Positions 1 through 7,265 of a stretch of 16,673 bases of DNA are shown here, in pieces. Location of the stretch: contig JAYRWN010000191.1 in the NCBI GenBank assembly GCA_041917975.1, forward strand, positions 1-16,673, written 5' to 3'. The notes beneath the pieces are model-generated. The model did not search any database and had not been told where the DNA came from. It saw nothing but the letters and a program-made list of their open reading frames with translations. The stretch comes from JAYRWN01 sp041917975. GTDB taxonomy: Bacteria > Bacteroidota > Bacteroidia > Chitinophagales > Saprospiraceae. The first letter of the stretch is position 1. Every line of letters starts with the position of its first letter. Both the position numbers and the translations under genes were made by a program.

Positions 1-955
1 CATACTGGCTACGCCTCCGGGTTTCCGGCCTATGCATTTCGAAGCGGCCATCAAAGCTGGAAAACATGTGTTTATGGAAAAACCGGTGGCTACCGATGCA
101 ATAGGTGTACGCAAAGTACTGGAGGTAGCCGAAATGGCTAAAGCCAAGAAGCTGAATGTGGTAGTAGGTCTACAGCGTCACTACCAAAAAGTGTATACCG
201 ACATGATGAAAATGGTGCATGGTGGTAAAGTCGGCGATATTCTTTCGGCCCAAGTGTACTGGAATAATGACGGCGTGTGGGTCAGACCAAGGAAAAGCGG
301 CATGACCGAAATGGAATATCAAATGCGCAACTGGTATTATTTTAACTGGCTTTGCGGTGATCACATCGTCGAACAGCACATCCATAACCTGGATGTAATC
401 AACTGGGCTAAACAGGCTTATCCTATTCAAGCTCAAGGGCTGGGCGGAAGGCAAGTGCGCACGGGTAACGAATTTGGAGAGATTTACGACCATCACTATG
501 TAGAGTACATCTATGCTGATGGGACAGTGATGAATAGCCAGTGCCGTCACATCAAGAATACCTGGAGCCGGGTAGCCGAGACTATGATCGGAACTAAGGG
601 TAAAGTAAGTTTTGAGAAAGGAACAATTACCACACACAGCGGTAAAGTACTTTATAAGCATGAAGGTAAAAATGACCCTAATCCTTACCAGGTGGAGCAC
701 GATGTACTATTCGATGCCATTGCAAAAGGAGAATATAAATTTGCCGACACGGAAAATGGTGCCAAGAGTACTATGACCGCCATCCTGGGCCGCATGGCTA
801 CCTATTCCGGTAAAATGCTGACCTGGGATGAAGCATTAAAATCTAACATTAACCTTCAGCCGGATGCCTACACCTGGACTACCAGACCTAAAGTTTATCC
901 GAATGGCGACGGCAGTTATCCGATAGCTATGCCCGGAGAATCAGTCGTAGTTTAG
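1..955 (+). CDS. Gfo/Idh/MocA-family NAD(P)-dependent oxidoreductase, 5' end outside the window
   Basis: The frame is already open at base 2, and 10 residues (ILATPPGFRP) precede the first ATG at 32, so that ATG is internal; 317 residues are visible. The start shows the family hallmark: LATPPGFRP, then AGKHVFMEKP, whose EKP lysine (visible residue 27) is the conserved catalytic/cofactor lysine of Gfo/Idh/MocA dehydrogenases. The N-terminal Rossmann GxGxxG segment and any signal peptide lie left of the window. The rest is the alpha/beta substrate domain, with GDHIVEQHIHNLDVINW supplying the His/Asp residues expected in the active site. The family oxidises or reduces sugars, inositols and related polyols; the substrate cannot be read from sequence. 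This subfamily is common in sugar-degrading Bacteroidota, and a fucosidase follows, but a 207 bp gap with a terminator separates them, so co-transcription is unlikely. Confidence 0.9.
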   Translation, partial: ILATPPGFRPMHFEAAIKAGKHVFMEKPVATDAIGVRKVLEVAEMAKAKKLNVVVGLQRHYQKVYTDMMKMVHGGKVGDILSAQVYWNNDGVWVRPRKSGMTEMEYQMRNWYYFNWLCGDHIVEQHIHNLDVINWAKQAYPIQAQGLGGRQVRTGNEFGEIYDHHYVEYIYADGTVMNSQCRHIKNTWSRVAETMIGTKGKVSFEKGTITTHSGKVLYKHEGKNDPNPYQVEHDVLFDAIAKGEYKFADTENGAKSTMTAILGRMATYSGKMLTWDEALKSNINLQPDAYTWTTRPKVYPNGDGSYPIAMPGESVVV

Positions 956-987
956 TCCTTTTAAGCAGAAGAAAAATGATAATAGTT

Positions 988-1026
988 CTAAAGGGTAGTC
1001 ATAAGGGCTACCCTTTGGTATTTTTT
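988..1026 (+). terminator. Intrinsic terminator after the oxidoreductase
   Basis: AAAGGGTAG (990-998) pairs perfectly with CTACCCTTT (1008-1016) around a 9-base loop. C988-G1018 and a T-G wobble at 989/1017 lengthen the stem to 11 pairs. A run of six T (1021-1026) follows after two bases. The hairpin begins 32 bp after the stop codon, so it should end the oxidoreductase transcript and isolate it from the fucosidase gene. Confidence 0.8.
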
Positions 1027-1109
1027 ACACCCCACTGAGACAAAATCCACCGCCTTAACATTCATGATAAGAAAAATAGACCCCTGAAGCATTGAATGCC
1101 TGGAGGTGT

Positions 1110-1141
1110 ATTGGTGATCGATTTAAAATGAACTAATTTTA
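1110..1141 (+). promoter_or_regulatory. Putative Bacteroidota-type promoter for the fucosidase gene
   Basis: ATTG at 1110-1113 resembles the -33 TTTG element. After 20 bases comes TAATTTTA (1134-1141), which matches TAnnTTTG except for its last base. Transcription would begin near 1147, leaving a leader of about 15 bases before the ATG at 1163. No Shine-Dalgarno sequence is seen, as is usual in this phylum. The call rests on motif similarity alone. Confidence 0.35.
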
Positions 1142-1162
1142 CAAGCGGATTATCTGGGCGTT

Positions 1163-3358
1163 ATGCGTTGGTTACTACTATTGATCACCTTATTTAAACT
1201 CCCTGAAATGGTGAGTGGTCAGGCTTTGAGTGAGACTCAGCAACTGTTGCGGGATCACCCGGCAGCCGAATGGTTTAAAGATGCCAAATTGGGTGTGTTC
1301 ATTCATTGGGGCCCTTATGCCGTCCCAGCCTGGAGCCCGCGAGGCGTCTACGCAGAATGGTATCAATATTGGCTGGAAAACAAAACTGTCTTTGGACAAG
1401 GTACTTATACTGGCCGTGAAGTGGTCGATTTTCATACTAAAAAGTATGGTGTTAATACCAGCTATTATGACCTGGCCACCCAGTTTAAAGTAGAATTATT
1501 TGACCCTAAAGCCTGGGTAAAACTTTTCGCCGATGCTGGGGCGAAATATGTTGTCCTCACCTCCAAACATCATGATGGTTATACTTTATGGCCCAATGCT
1601 CAGGCTAATGACCGTGGTTTCCCCTGGAACAGCACAGCCGTCGGACCTGGCCGCGATCTGGTGGGCGAATTAAATAACTCCGTACGTCAAGCCGGATTAA
1701 AGTTCGGGGTTTATTATTCACTTTATGAATGGTTTCACCCTTGGTGGCTCACAGATAAATCTCGTTTTGTGCGGGAGCATATGCATCCGCAACTTAAAGA
1801 TCTGGTGACCCGCTATCAGCCGGATATATTATGGAACGATGGCGACTGGGAGTTAACCGCTGAAGAATGGGGCTCTGCTGAATTACTGCGCTGGTTATAT
1901 CAGGAAAGCCCGGTAAAAAATACCATCATCACCAACGACCGTTGGGGAAAAGGACTGATGAAAAACTTTGGCGGTTTTTTGACCAGTGAATACGAATCCA
2001 CATTAAAAACAGACCAGTATTGGGAAGAATGTCGTGGCATCGGCTATTCATTTGGTTATAATCGTGCCGAAGATCTTACCGATTACATGACCGACGAAGC
2101 GTTGGTCTTAACCTTAGTCGATGTGGTGAGTCAAGGAGGTAATCTTCTGCTCAATATCGGCCCCTCTGCCGACGGTAAAATACCGGTCATCATGCAGCAG
2201 CGGCTAAAGTATCTGGGTGACTGGCTGCGGATAAACGGGGAAGCTATCTATGGGACACGCCGCTGGCAGCAGCCAGTGCAATGGAGTTCCGGTAAATTAC
2301 CTGGTGTAGAAAGCCGGAAAAAAGGCCCAAATTACATTCTGGAGGAGATATCACCATCTAACGAGCGTGCGGTCAAAGAAGTTTTTTTTACTTCCAAGCC
2401 TCAGGTGGTCTATGCCATTTTTCCGAGTCTACAGCAGGGTAAATTTATTATCCGTGACTTTCCGGAAGTTGAAACCCTGACCGCTCAATTATTAGGTGAA
2501 CAAAAAACCATTCCGGTCAACCTGGAAAAAGGCCGGTTAGCGCTGGAGATTCCCGTAACGAAGCCTGGGCTGAGTCCGGTAGTGATAAAAATAAATTATA
2601 GCAAGGTTCCCACCGGGGCACCATCCCTGGTGTTCGACATCGATACGATTTTTCAACGCGCCAAAGTAACCCTGCAAGCAGCGAACCCGTCAGAAATGAT
2701 CTTTTATACGCTTGATCATAGCGAACCCAATGAAAAATCTAAATTATATCGCCGGCCCTTTTGGGTCGACCTTCCGGTGACGGTGAAAGTGGTGGGTTTG
2801 CAGCAGCAGCAGTTTAGCCAGGTGAAAACGCACAGCCTAAGCCTCACGGCGACTAAGCCCATTGTTGAGCAGAGTCCTTCTTTGGCAGTTGTTTCCGGCA
2901 CTACTGGCAATAGCCTTGTGCTAGAGACTAAACCGCAAACTTCTCTCACAAAGGCGCTAACCACTCTGCAAGATTCGGTTCTGGCTAAGCCCATCCTGAC
3001 TGACCCCCAGTGGGTATCCTATATGCATGAAGATGCTGAATTGTTGGTGGATTTAGGCGCTTTAAGGAAAGTGCGTGGTGTGCGTTTTGCCTTTCTGCAC
3101 CAGCCCAATATGGGTGTGTTTGCACCAAGCCAGGTTAGTGTGGAGGTCTCCGATAACGAATGGGATTTTGTGGCTAAAAAAACTGCTCCGGTTACCCAAC
3201 CGTTGTCTCCCGGCGTAAGTCAGTATCAAACTCAGATATATAATACCGTTGGTCGCTACATCTATGTGCGTATCCGCTACTTTAAAACCTGTCCGGTCCA
3301 ACATCCTATGGCTGGCCAACCAACCAAATTATTTATCGATAATTTGATTATCGATTAG
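1163..3358 (+). CDS. Secreted alpha-L-fucosidase, glycoside hydrolase family 29, with C-terminal accessory domains
   Basis: The enzyme should release L-fucose from glycans outside the cytoplasm. Residues 1-19 form a signal peptide (MRWLLLLITLF, likely cut after VSG). The GH29 TIM barrel spans about 25-370: KLGVFIHWGPYAVPAW (42-57), KHHDGYTLW (135-143), and LWNDGDW (223-229), whose D226 sits at the family's nucleophile. E288 in YWEECRGIGYSFGYN is the best acid/base candidate, by analogy with characterised fucosidases. The conserved GGNLLLNIGP stretch closes the barrel. Beyond it are a beta-sandwich, a chitobiase/hexosaminidase C-terminal-like segment (about 495-565, with IFYTLDHSEP) and a discoidin (F5/8 type C)-like domain (about 600-731, with LLVDLGALRKVRGVRF) that probably binds sugar. 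At 731 residues it is longer than minimal bacterial GH29 enzymes. It appears to be transcribed alone. The family call is firm; linkage preference is unknown. Confidence 0.95.
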   Translation: MRWLLLLITLFKLPEMVSGQALSETQQLLRDHPAAEWFKDAKLGVFIHWGPYAVPAWSPRGVYAEWYQYWLENKTVFGQGTYTGREVVDFHTKKYGVNTSYYDLATQFKVELFDPKAWVKLFADAGAKYVVLTSKHHDGYTLWPNAQANDRGFPWNSTAVGPGRDLVGELNNSVRQAGLKFGVYYSLYEWFHPWWLTDKSRFVREHMHPQLKDLVTRYQPDILWNDGDWELTAEEWGSAELLRWLYQESPVKNTIITNDRWGKGLMKNFGGFLTSEYESTLKTDQYWEECRGIGYSFGYNRAEDLTDYMTDEALVLTLVDVVSQGGNLLLNIGPSADGKIPVIMQQRLKYLGDWLRINGEAIYGTRRWQQPVQWSSGKLPGVESRKKGPNYILEEISPSNERAVKEVFFTSKPQVVYAIFPSLQQGKFIIRDFPEVETLTAQLLGEQKTIPVNLEKGRLALEIPVTKPGLSPVVIKINYSKVPTGAPSLVFDIDTIFQRAKVTLQAANPSEMIFYTLDHSEPNEKSKLYRRPFWVDLPVTVKVVGLQQQQFSQVKTHSLSLTATKPIVEQSPSLAVVSGTTGNSLVLETKPQTSLTKALTTLQDSVLAKPILTDPQWVSYMHEDAELLVDLGALRKVRGVRFAFLHQPNMGVFAPSQVSVEVSDNEWDFVAKKTAPVTQPLSPGVSQYQTQIYNTVGRYIYVRIRYFKTCPVQHPMAGQPTKLFIDNLIID

Positions 3359-3380
3359 AGTAAATAAAGGTGTACAGATC

Positions 3381-3488
3381 ATGCAGATCGGAGCAATTAG
3401 AATTTATCGCTATTGGCTGATCAATAAACCAAAATTCACTCTTACAAACCTTTGCTGCGGCTATAGTACGTTGTTATTTAATTGTTAA
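3381..3488 (+). pseudogene. 35-codon ORF resembling the start of an FtsX/MacB-type permease; possible gene remnant
   Basis: An ATG at 3381, preceded by AAAGGTG at 3366-3372, opens 35 codons ending in TAA at 3486. Part of the peptide, YRYWLINKPKFTLTNL, follows the start pattern of FtsX-like permeases (R-x2-L-x2-N-K-x2-F-T-x2-N, then a glycine-containing hydrophobic stretch), where the first transmembrane helix begins. Here the frame stops in that helix. The +1 frame (3460-3501) continues with the hydrophobic stretch AIVRCYLIVKKLI before its own stop, as a frameshifted remnant would. The remaining permease is absent, since an unrelated gene starts at 3583. The resemblance is short and judged by eye; a chance ORF in a 224 bp gap is the main alternative. 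Confidence 0.25.
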
Positions 3489-3582
3489 AAAACTGATTTG
3501 AGCGTATTACTTTCTATATTTCTTTAAATTAATTCCAACTGAAGCACTGGTTAATTTAGTCTCCTTTTTAATTATCACGATT

Positions 3583-4059
3583 ATGAGAAAAATGATTTTA
3601 CCATTAAGTTTTGGCATCACCGTATTATGCCTGACCACTTGTTACCACAAAGTAGAAGATATAGGTATGATCATCAGCATAAAATATGCTGGTGAAAAAT
3701 ATGTCATTTCAACCCCTGAAGACCTGGAGTATTTTGTCAAAGAATCTTCCGGCATTCCGGACTTAAAGCTACTTGATGTGGCTATCATTGACAAAGAAAA
3801 TGTTCAAGGGCAATACAAAACGGTAATGGCTACTGCGTTAAACATAAAACGTGATCAACATTATACGATTGACATTCCATTACGTTTAAGGTCCTCGTCA
3901 GCATTTAGTCATAGTACAATTTATGAAGCTTATTGTGTGATGACGTGTGGGTCTAATTCTGGTGATGGTTATTGTCAACAAACGGTGTTAGAACGCTGTA
4001 AAGAACAATTGTGTAATTGCACCGGAACGGGGGAGAGCGCAGTGATATTTCCCGATTGA
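3583..4059 (+). CDS. Unrecognised exported Cys-rich protein, possible lipoprotein
   Basis: I do not recognise this 158-residue protein. The N-terminus is basic then hydrophobic (MRKMILPLSFGITVLCLTTC) and ends in an LTTC box whose C20 could be lipid-modified, though threonine before the cysteine is not ideal for a lipobox. The middle (about 28-110) looks like short beta strands. The C-terminal 40 residues carry six cysteines (C118, C122, C131, C139, C144, C146), suggesting disulfides in the periplasm or outside the cell; a metal site is also possible. Composition is more A/T-rich than the neighbouring genes. The stop overlaps the putative -33 element of comF. No clear promoter is seen in the 94 bases upstream. 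Start codon, export signal and single intact frame support a real gene; function is unknown. Confidence 0.65.
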   Translation: MRKMILPLSFGITVLCLTTCYHKVEDIGMIISIKYAGEKYVISTPEDLEYFVKESSGIPDLKLLDVAIIDKENVQGQYKTVMATALNIKRDQHYTIDIPLRLRSSSAFSHSTIYEAYCVMTCGSNSGDGYCQQTVLERCKEQLCNCTGTGESAVIFPD

Positions 4060-4083
4060 AATAAGGTTGGTACAGTATCTTTA
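4055..4083 (+). promoter_or_regulatory. Putative Bacteroidota-type promoter for comF
   Basis: ATTG (4055-4058) lies 17 bases before TATCTTTA (4076-4083), a one-mismatch copy of TAnnTTTG. The -33 element overlaps the stop codon of the preceding gene. The transcript would start near 4088-4090, at the left edge of the hairpin described next. Confidence 0.4.
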
Positions 4084-4086
4084 GTT

Positions 4087-4108
4087 CACCTATGACGATA
4101 AATAGGTG
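4087..4108 (+). promoter_or_regulatory. Leader hairpin covering the ribosome-binding-like site of comF
   Basis: CACCTAT (4087-4093) is perfectly complementary to ATAGGTG (4102-4108), with an 8-base loop. The right arm contains AGGTG, 8 bases before the ATG at 4117, which is ideal Shine-Dalgarno spacing. The fold would mask that site and would lie at the very 5' end of the predicted transcript. A 7-bp stem is modest, so a regulatory effect is inference. Confidence 0.35.
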
Positions 4109-4116
4109 TAACGAAT

Positions 4117-4806
4117 ATGTTTAAAGCCATCCAGGACTTCTTGTCTTTATTTTTTCCACGGACCTGTGTGGGCTGTCAAGAGTCGGAGGCTCTGCAAGGA
4201 GATGTTTTATGTCTGGACTGTTTAGTGAATTTGCCTTACTTGCAAGAAAACTATCAACAGGGCAACACGTTTGAAATGCATTTTGCCGGTCACCTGCCTA
4301 TACGTCATGGACTGGCCTTATTTTATTACCAAAAACAAAGTATTACTCAACGGCTTATTCAGAATTTTAAGTACCAAGGCCGGTTGGATATCGCCCGGCG
4401 TTTTGCTCCTGAACTGGCCCAATTAATTAAAAATTCGCCAATCTTTACCCCAATAGAAGCAGTGGTGCCAGTACCGATGCATTGGCTTAAACAACGCCAA
4501 CGGGGCTACAACCAAAGCGCTGTCCTGGCGCAAGCTCTGGCACATGAACTCGGTGTGCCGGTAATAAATATGTTGGGCAAGGTCGCCTTTAGCCGCAGTC
4601 AAACTACCAAAGACCGCTTAGGCCGATTATCCAGTTTGCGCGGTAAATACCGCTTAACAAAAGTAGATGTCGAGTGGAAGAATAAACATGTCTTACTGGT
4701 GGATGATGTGTTGACCACCGGAGCTACCCTGGAGACGTGTGGTCAACTGCTCTTATCCATTCCGGGATGTCAGCTAAGCCTGGCCACGCTGGCCATGGGG
4801 CGTTAG
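4117..4806 (+). CDS. comF: ComF-family phosphoribosyltransferase-like protein
   Basis: The 229-residue protein has the standard ComF layout and length. Four cysteines near the N-terminus (C17, C20, C32, C35; CVGC and CLDC) form the usual zinc-ribbon-like site. A phosphoribosyltransferase fold follows, with QRGYNQS (128-134), QTTKDR (162-167) and the PRPP-binding loop VLLVDDVLTTGAT (192-204) containing the acidic pair D196-D197. In naturally transformable bacteria ComF is a cytoplasmic protein needed for DNA uptake, acting with the single-strand DNA translocation machinery; its enzymatic reaction is not established. Here it stands alone behind its own predicted promoter, not beside comEC or comFA. 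Its stop is 8 bp from the stop of convergent ftsH, leaving no room for a separate terminator. Family membership is secure; a role in competence in this organism is inferred. Confidence 0.92.
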   Translation: MFKAIQDFLSLFFPRTCVGCQESEALQGDVLCLDCLVNLPYLQENYQQGNTFEMHFAGHLPIRHGLALFYYQKQSITQRLIQNFKYQGRLDIARRFAPELAQLIKNSPIFTPIEAVVPVPMHWLKQRQRGYNQSAVLAQALAHELGVPVINMLGKVAFSRSQTTKDRLGRLSSLRGKYRLTKVDVEWKNKHVLLVDDVLTTGATLETCGQLLLSIPGCQLSLATLAMGR

Positions 4807-4814
4807 CTTCAAAA

Positions 4815-6788
4815 TCACACTTTTTGTTCTTGATGGCCTTCCAGGTGTGGTTCCGGGTAAGGCTTTTTGACTTCATAAGGCCTGGGGCCAATGAGTTTTT
4901 CGACATCACTTTTTAGCAATACTTCTTTTTCCAGCAGTTTTTGAGCCAGTATGTCCAGCTCACTTCGTTTATCCAAAAGAAGATTCTGGGCTCGTTTATA
5001 TTGGTTTTCGACCATATTGCGTACTTCATCATCGATGAGAGTGGCGGTTTCATCTGAGTAGGGTTTCTGAAATTGATCCTGGGACAGGCCGAAATAAGAA
5101 ATGTTGCCTACTTTCTCATTCATGCCATAGATCATGATCATGCTGTAAGCCATTTTAGTCGCTTGATCCAGGTCGCTTTGCGCACCGGTGCTGATCTTGC
5201 CGAAAACAACATTTTCAGCTGCACGACCGCCAAAGATCATACACATACGGTCCAGAAATTGTTCTTTGCGCACGATATATTCTTCTTTAGGCAGATACTG
5301 GGCGTAGCCCAAGGTGCCTACTCCGCGAGGAACAATAGTTACTTTTACCAGGGGAGAAGCGTGCTGGAGGAACCATCCGCAGATGGCGTGTCCAGCCTCA
5401 TGGAAAGCGATGATTTCTTTTTCTTCCGGAGAGATGATTTTATTTTTCTTTTCTAATCCCCCGATCACCCGGTCCAGGGCAGCATTAAAATCATCCATAT
5501 CCACACCAGTCTTATTGCGGCGTGCCGCGATTAAAGCGGCTTCGTTGCATACATTCATGATGTCCGCGCCGGCAAATCCAGGGGTCATTTCGGAAAGTAT
5601 CCTCGAATCAACGCTCTCGGTAGTTTTAATGTTTTTTAGATGGACCTTGAAGATGGCTTCACGACCTTTGAGGTCTGGCAAATCTATGGATATCTGTCGA
5701 TCAAAACGACCTGGTCTTAATAAAGCGGTATCCAAAACGTCCGGTCGGTTCGTCGCGGCCATTAAGATTACGCCTTTATCGGTGCTAAAACCGTCCATTT
5801 CTACCAACAATTGGTTGAGTGTATTTTCCCTTTCGTCGTTACCACCGGTGAAAGTGTTGCGACCGCGGGCACGACCAATAGCATCTATTTCATCAATGAA
5901 GACGATGCAGGGCGCTTTTTCGCGAGCTTGCTTAAAGAGGTCCCGAACTCTGGAAGCACCCACCCCGACGAACATTTCTACAAAGTCCGATCCCGAGATG
6001 GAGAAGAATGGTACGGCAGCTTCACCAGCTACCGCTTTTGCCAGCAAAGTTTTACCAGTGCCCGGAGGGCCTACCAACAAGACACCTTTAGGTATTTTAC
6101 CTCCTAGGGCGGTATATTTCTTTGGGTTTTTCAAAAAATCCACCACTTCCACCACTTCTTCTTTGGCTTCATCCAGTCCAGCCACGTCTTCAAAGGTAAC
6201 GGTGACTTTGGTGTTTTTATCGAATAAAGTGGCCTTTGATTTTCCGATGTTAAAGATTTGAGCTCCGGCGCCGGTACCTCCACCACTCACCCGTTTCATG
6301 ATAAACAGCCAAATGACCACGATAAGGAAAATGGGTATAATCCAGCTGAGCAGGGGAGTCAACCAATCGGTTTTGGTTTCATACTCGGGGTAGATAATCT
6401 GCTCCACCGGCAACCCACTTTGAAAATCTTCCAATCGTTTGGCGAAAGTCTCCGGCGGACCGGTTTCAATGGTGAAATGCGGTCCATCCTGATTTATAAA
6501 CTTAAGATTAAGTTTGCTTTTATACTGGTCTAACCGATCCTTGCGCAAGTAGACATTGGCGTATTTTTGGTTAATGACCGTCACTTTTTGCACATCGTTG
6601 CGCTGAAGCATCACCTTGAGATCATTGACGGTAAATGATTGGTTTGGAGCGGTCATAGAGCCGTAATAATAATTTATTACGATCAGCCCCAGAATAACCA
6701 AGACGTAAATCCAGTAATAATTAAATCCTCCGGGTCGGTTACGTTTTGGCCCCTCTGAGTTCATATTGTTTTGCTGTTGTTCTTCCAT
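4815..6788 (-). CDS. ftsH: ATP-dependent zinc metalloprotease FtsH
   Basis: This membrane-bound AAA+ protease degrades misassembled membrane proteins and selected regulators. The 657-residue sequence is complete: TM1 about 24-43, a periplasmic domain 44-145, TM2 about 146-164, then the AAA module with Walker A GPPGTGKT (240-247), pore loop MFVG (272-275), Walker B IVFIDEID (295-302) and second region of homology with ATNRPDVLD (345-353) and RPGRFDR (358-364). The M41 zinc site is HEAGH (463-467), with D539 in TGAQSDLDQAT as probable third ligand. The C-terminus is a charged, proline- and histidine-containing tail. Its ATG lies 88 bp behind rsfS on the same strand, an order familiar in Bacteroidota, so the two are probably co-transcribed. 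The cdsA-type gene I would expect next is absent; comF faces it instead. Confidence 0.98.
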   Translation of the reverse strand: MEEQQQNNMNSEGPKRNRPGGFNYYWIYVLVILGLIVINYYYGSMTAPNQSFTVNDLKVMLQRNDVQKVTVINQKYANVYLRKDRLDQYKSKLNLKFINQDGPHFTIETGPPETFAKRLEDFQSGLPVEQIIYPEYETKTDWLTPLLSWIIPIFLIVVIWLFIMKRVSGGGTGAGAQIFNIGKSKATLFDKNTKVTVTFEDVAGLDEAKEEVVEVVDFLKNPKKYTALGGKIPKGVLLVGPPGTGKTLLAKAVAGEAAVPFFSISGSDFVEMFVGVGASRVRDLFKQAREKAPCIVFIDEIDAIGRARGRNTFTGGNDERENTLNQLLVEMDGFSTDKGVILMAATNRPDVLDTALLRPGRFDRQISIDLPDLKGREAIFKVHLKNIKTTESVDSRILSEMTPGFAGADIMNVCNEAALIAARRNKTGVDMDDFNAALDRVIGGLEKKNKIISPEEKEIIAFHEAGHAICGWFLQHASPLVKVTIVPRGVGTLGYAQYLPKEEYIVRKEQFLDRMCMIFGGRAAENVVFGKISTGAQSDLDQATKMAYSMIMIYGMNEKVGNISYFGLSQDQFQKPYSDETATLIDDEVRNMVENQYKRAQNLLLDKRSELDILAQKLLEKEVLLKSDVEKLIGPRPYEVKKPYPEPHLEGHQEQKV

Positions 6789-6876
6789 GCAAAGTAAAAT
6801 TCAATAAATACAGTAATGTAACTAACACCTTTGCCTCATAAACGTTTCAAAAATCGGAAAAAAGACCGGAAGTCAT

Positions 6877-7260
6877 CTACAAAGTATCGAATTCTTGGAC
6901 CCGAGCGTCACCCCATAGCGATTCAAGGTCATAAAACTGACGTGCTTCCGGGAAAAAAATGTGCACTACCGTGTTAAGATAATCCAACAAAACCCACCGG
7001 CTTGAATTAGCGCCTTCCAAATGTAAGGGTTTCACATGAGCTTCTTCATTCACCCGTCGATATACATTATCCGCTATGGCACGCACCTGTGTAGAACTGT
7101 CACCTTCACACACAATAAAAAAATCAGCCGGAGCATCGTGTAATTCCCGCATATCCAGCAGGCGAATTTTTTTTCCTTTTATGTCTTGAATACTATCGAT
7201 GATCAGCGCATTCAAACTATCCGTAGCAGCGCTTTGTTTAACTTTGGCTTTGGATCTCAA
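6877..7260 (-). CDS. rsfS: Ribosomal silencing factor RsfS
   Basis: RsfS binds ribosomal protein uL14 on the large subunit and blocks subunit joining, lowering translation in starvation. The 127-residue protein shows the family signatures: LLDMREL (34-40), ADFFIVCEG (45-53), HLEG (80-83), WVLLDY (89-94), VVHIF (98-102) and FYDLESLWGDA (109-119). The start is unusual. Upstream in frame there is no ATG or GTG before the stop at 7303-7305, and the first internal ATG falls in the conserved LLDMREL motif, so translation must begin at a TTG: 7260 or, losing 15 residues, 7215. The longer form gives the usual N-terminal extension. The start lies 5 bp from the earliest start of divergent birA, and ftsH follows 88 bp downstream. 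Confidence 0.93.
   Translation of the reverse strand: MRSKAKVKQSAATDSLNALIIDSIQDIKGKKIRLLDMRELHDAPADFFIVCEGDSSTQVRAIADNVYRRVNEEAHVKPLHLEGANSSRWVLLDYLNTVVHIFFPEARQFYDLESLWGDARVQEFDTL
7239..7246 (+). promoter_or_regulatory. Putative -7 element for the birA-cinA unit, inside rsfS
   Basis: TAACTTTG matches the Bacteroidota -7 consensus TAnnTTTG exactly. It lies 19 bases before the first possible birA start (7266), within the 5' coding end of rsfS on the other strand. No good TTTG is found 17-23 bases upstream, so only half the promoter is supported. Confidence 0.4.
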
Positions 7261-7265
7261 ATTAT

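Noticed and set aside
170..700. 176-codon minus-strand frame opposite the oxidoreductase
   Set aside because: It lies inside a gene with strong family motifs on the other strand and resembles no family.
2382..2389. Run of eight T in the fucosidase gene as a possible slippage site
   Set aside because: The frame is intact on both sides and encodes VFFT; nothing else points to programmed frameshifting.
2801..2812. Four CAG repeats in the fucosidase gene
   Set aside because: They encode a short glutamine run in a linker; too short to suggest phase variation.
3335..3355. Perfect 9-bp inverted repeat (ATCGATAAT / ATTATCGAT, 3-base loop) just before the fucosidase stop
   Set aside because: It has no T-run after it and only two G-C pairs, and it encodes the expected final residues (IDNLIID), so it does not look like a terminator.
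4781..4795. TGGCCA-CGC-TGGCCA near the comF stop as a possible terminator stem
   Set aside because: The stem is only 6 bp, lies inside coding sequence and lacks a following T-run.
5314..6261. Long open frame on the plus strand (315 codons) opposite ftsH
   Set aside because: It is exactly antisense to the conserved AAA core of ftsH, with low-complexity Ser/Thr/Pro content and no recognisable domain; it is a shadow of the real gene.
6790..6797. TTACTTTG on the minus strand just before the ftsH ATG as a -7 promoter box
   Set aside because: Transcription would begin inside or past the start codon, and there is no -33 element; ftsH is more likely read from the rsfS transcript.
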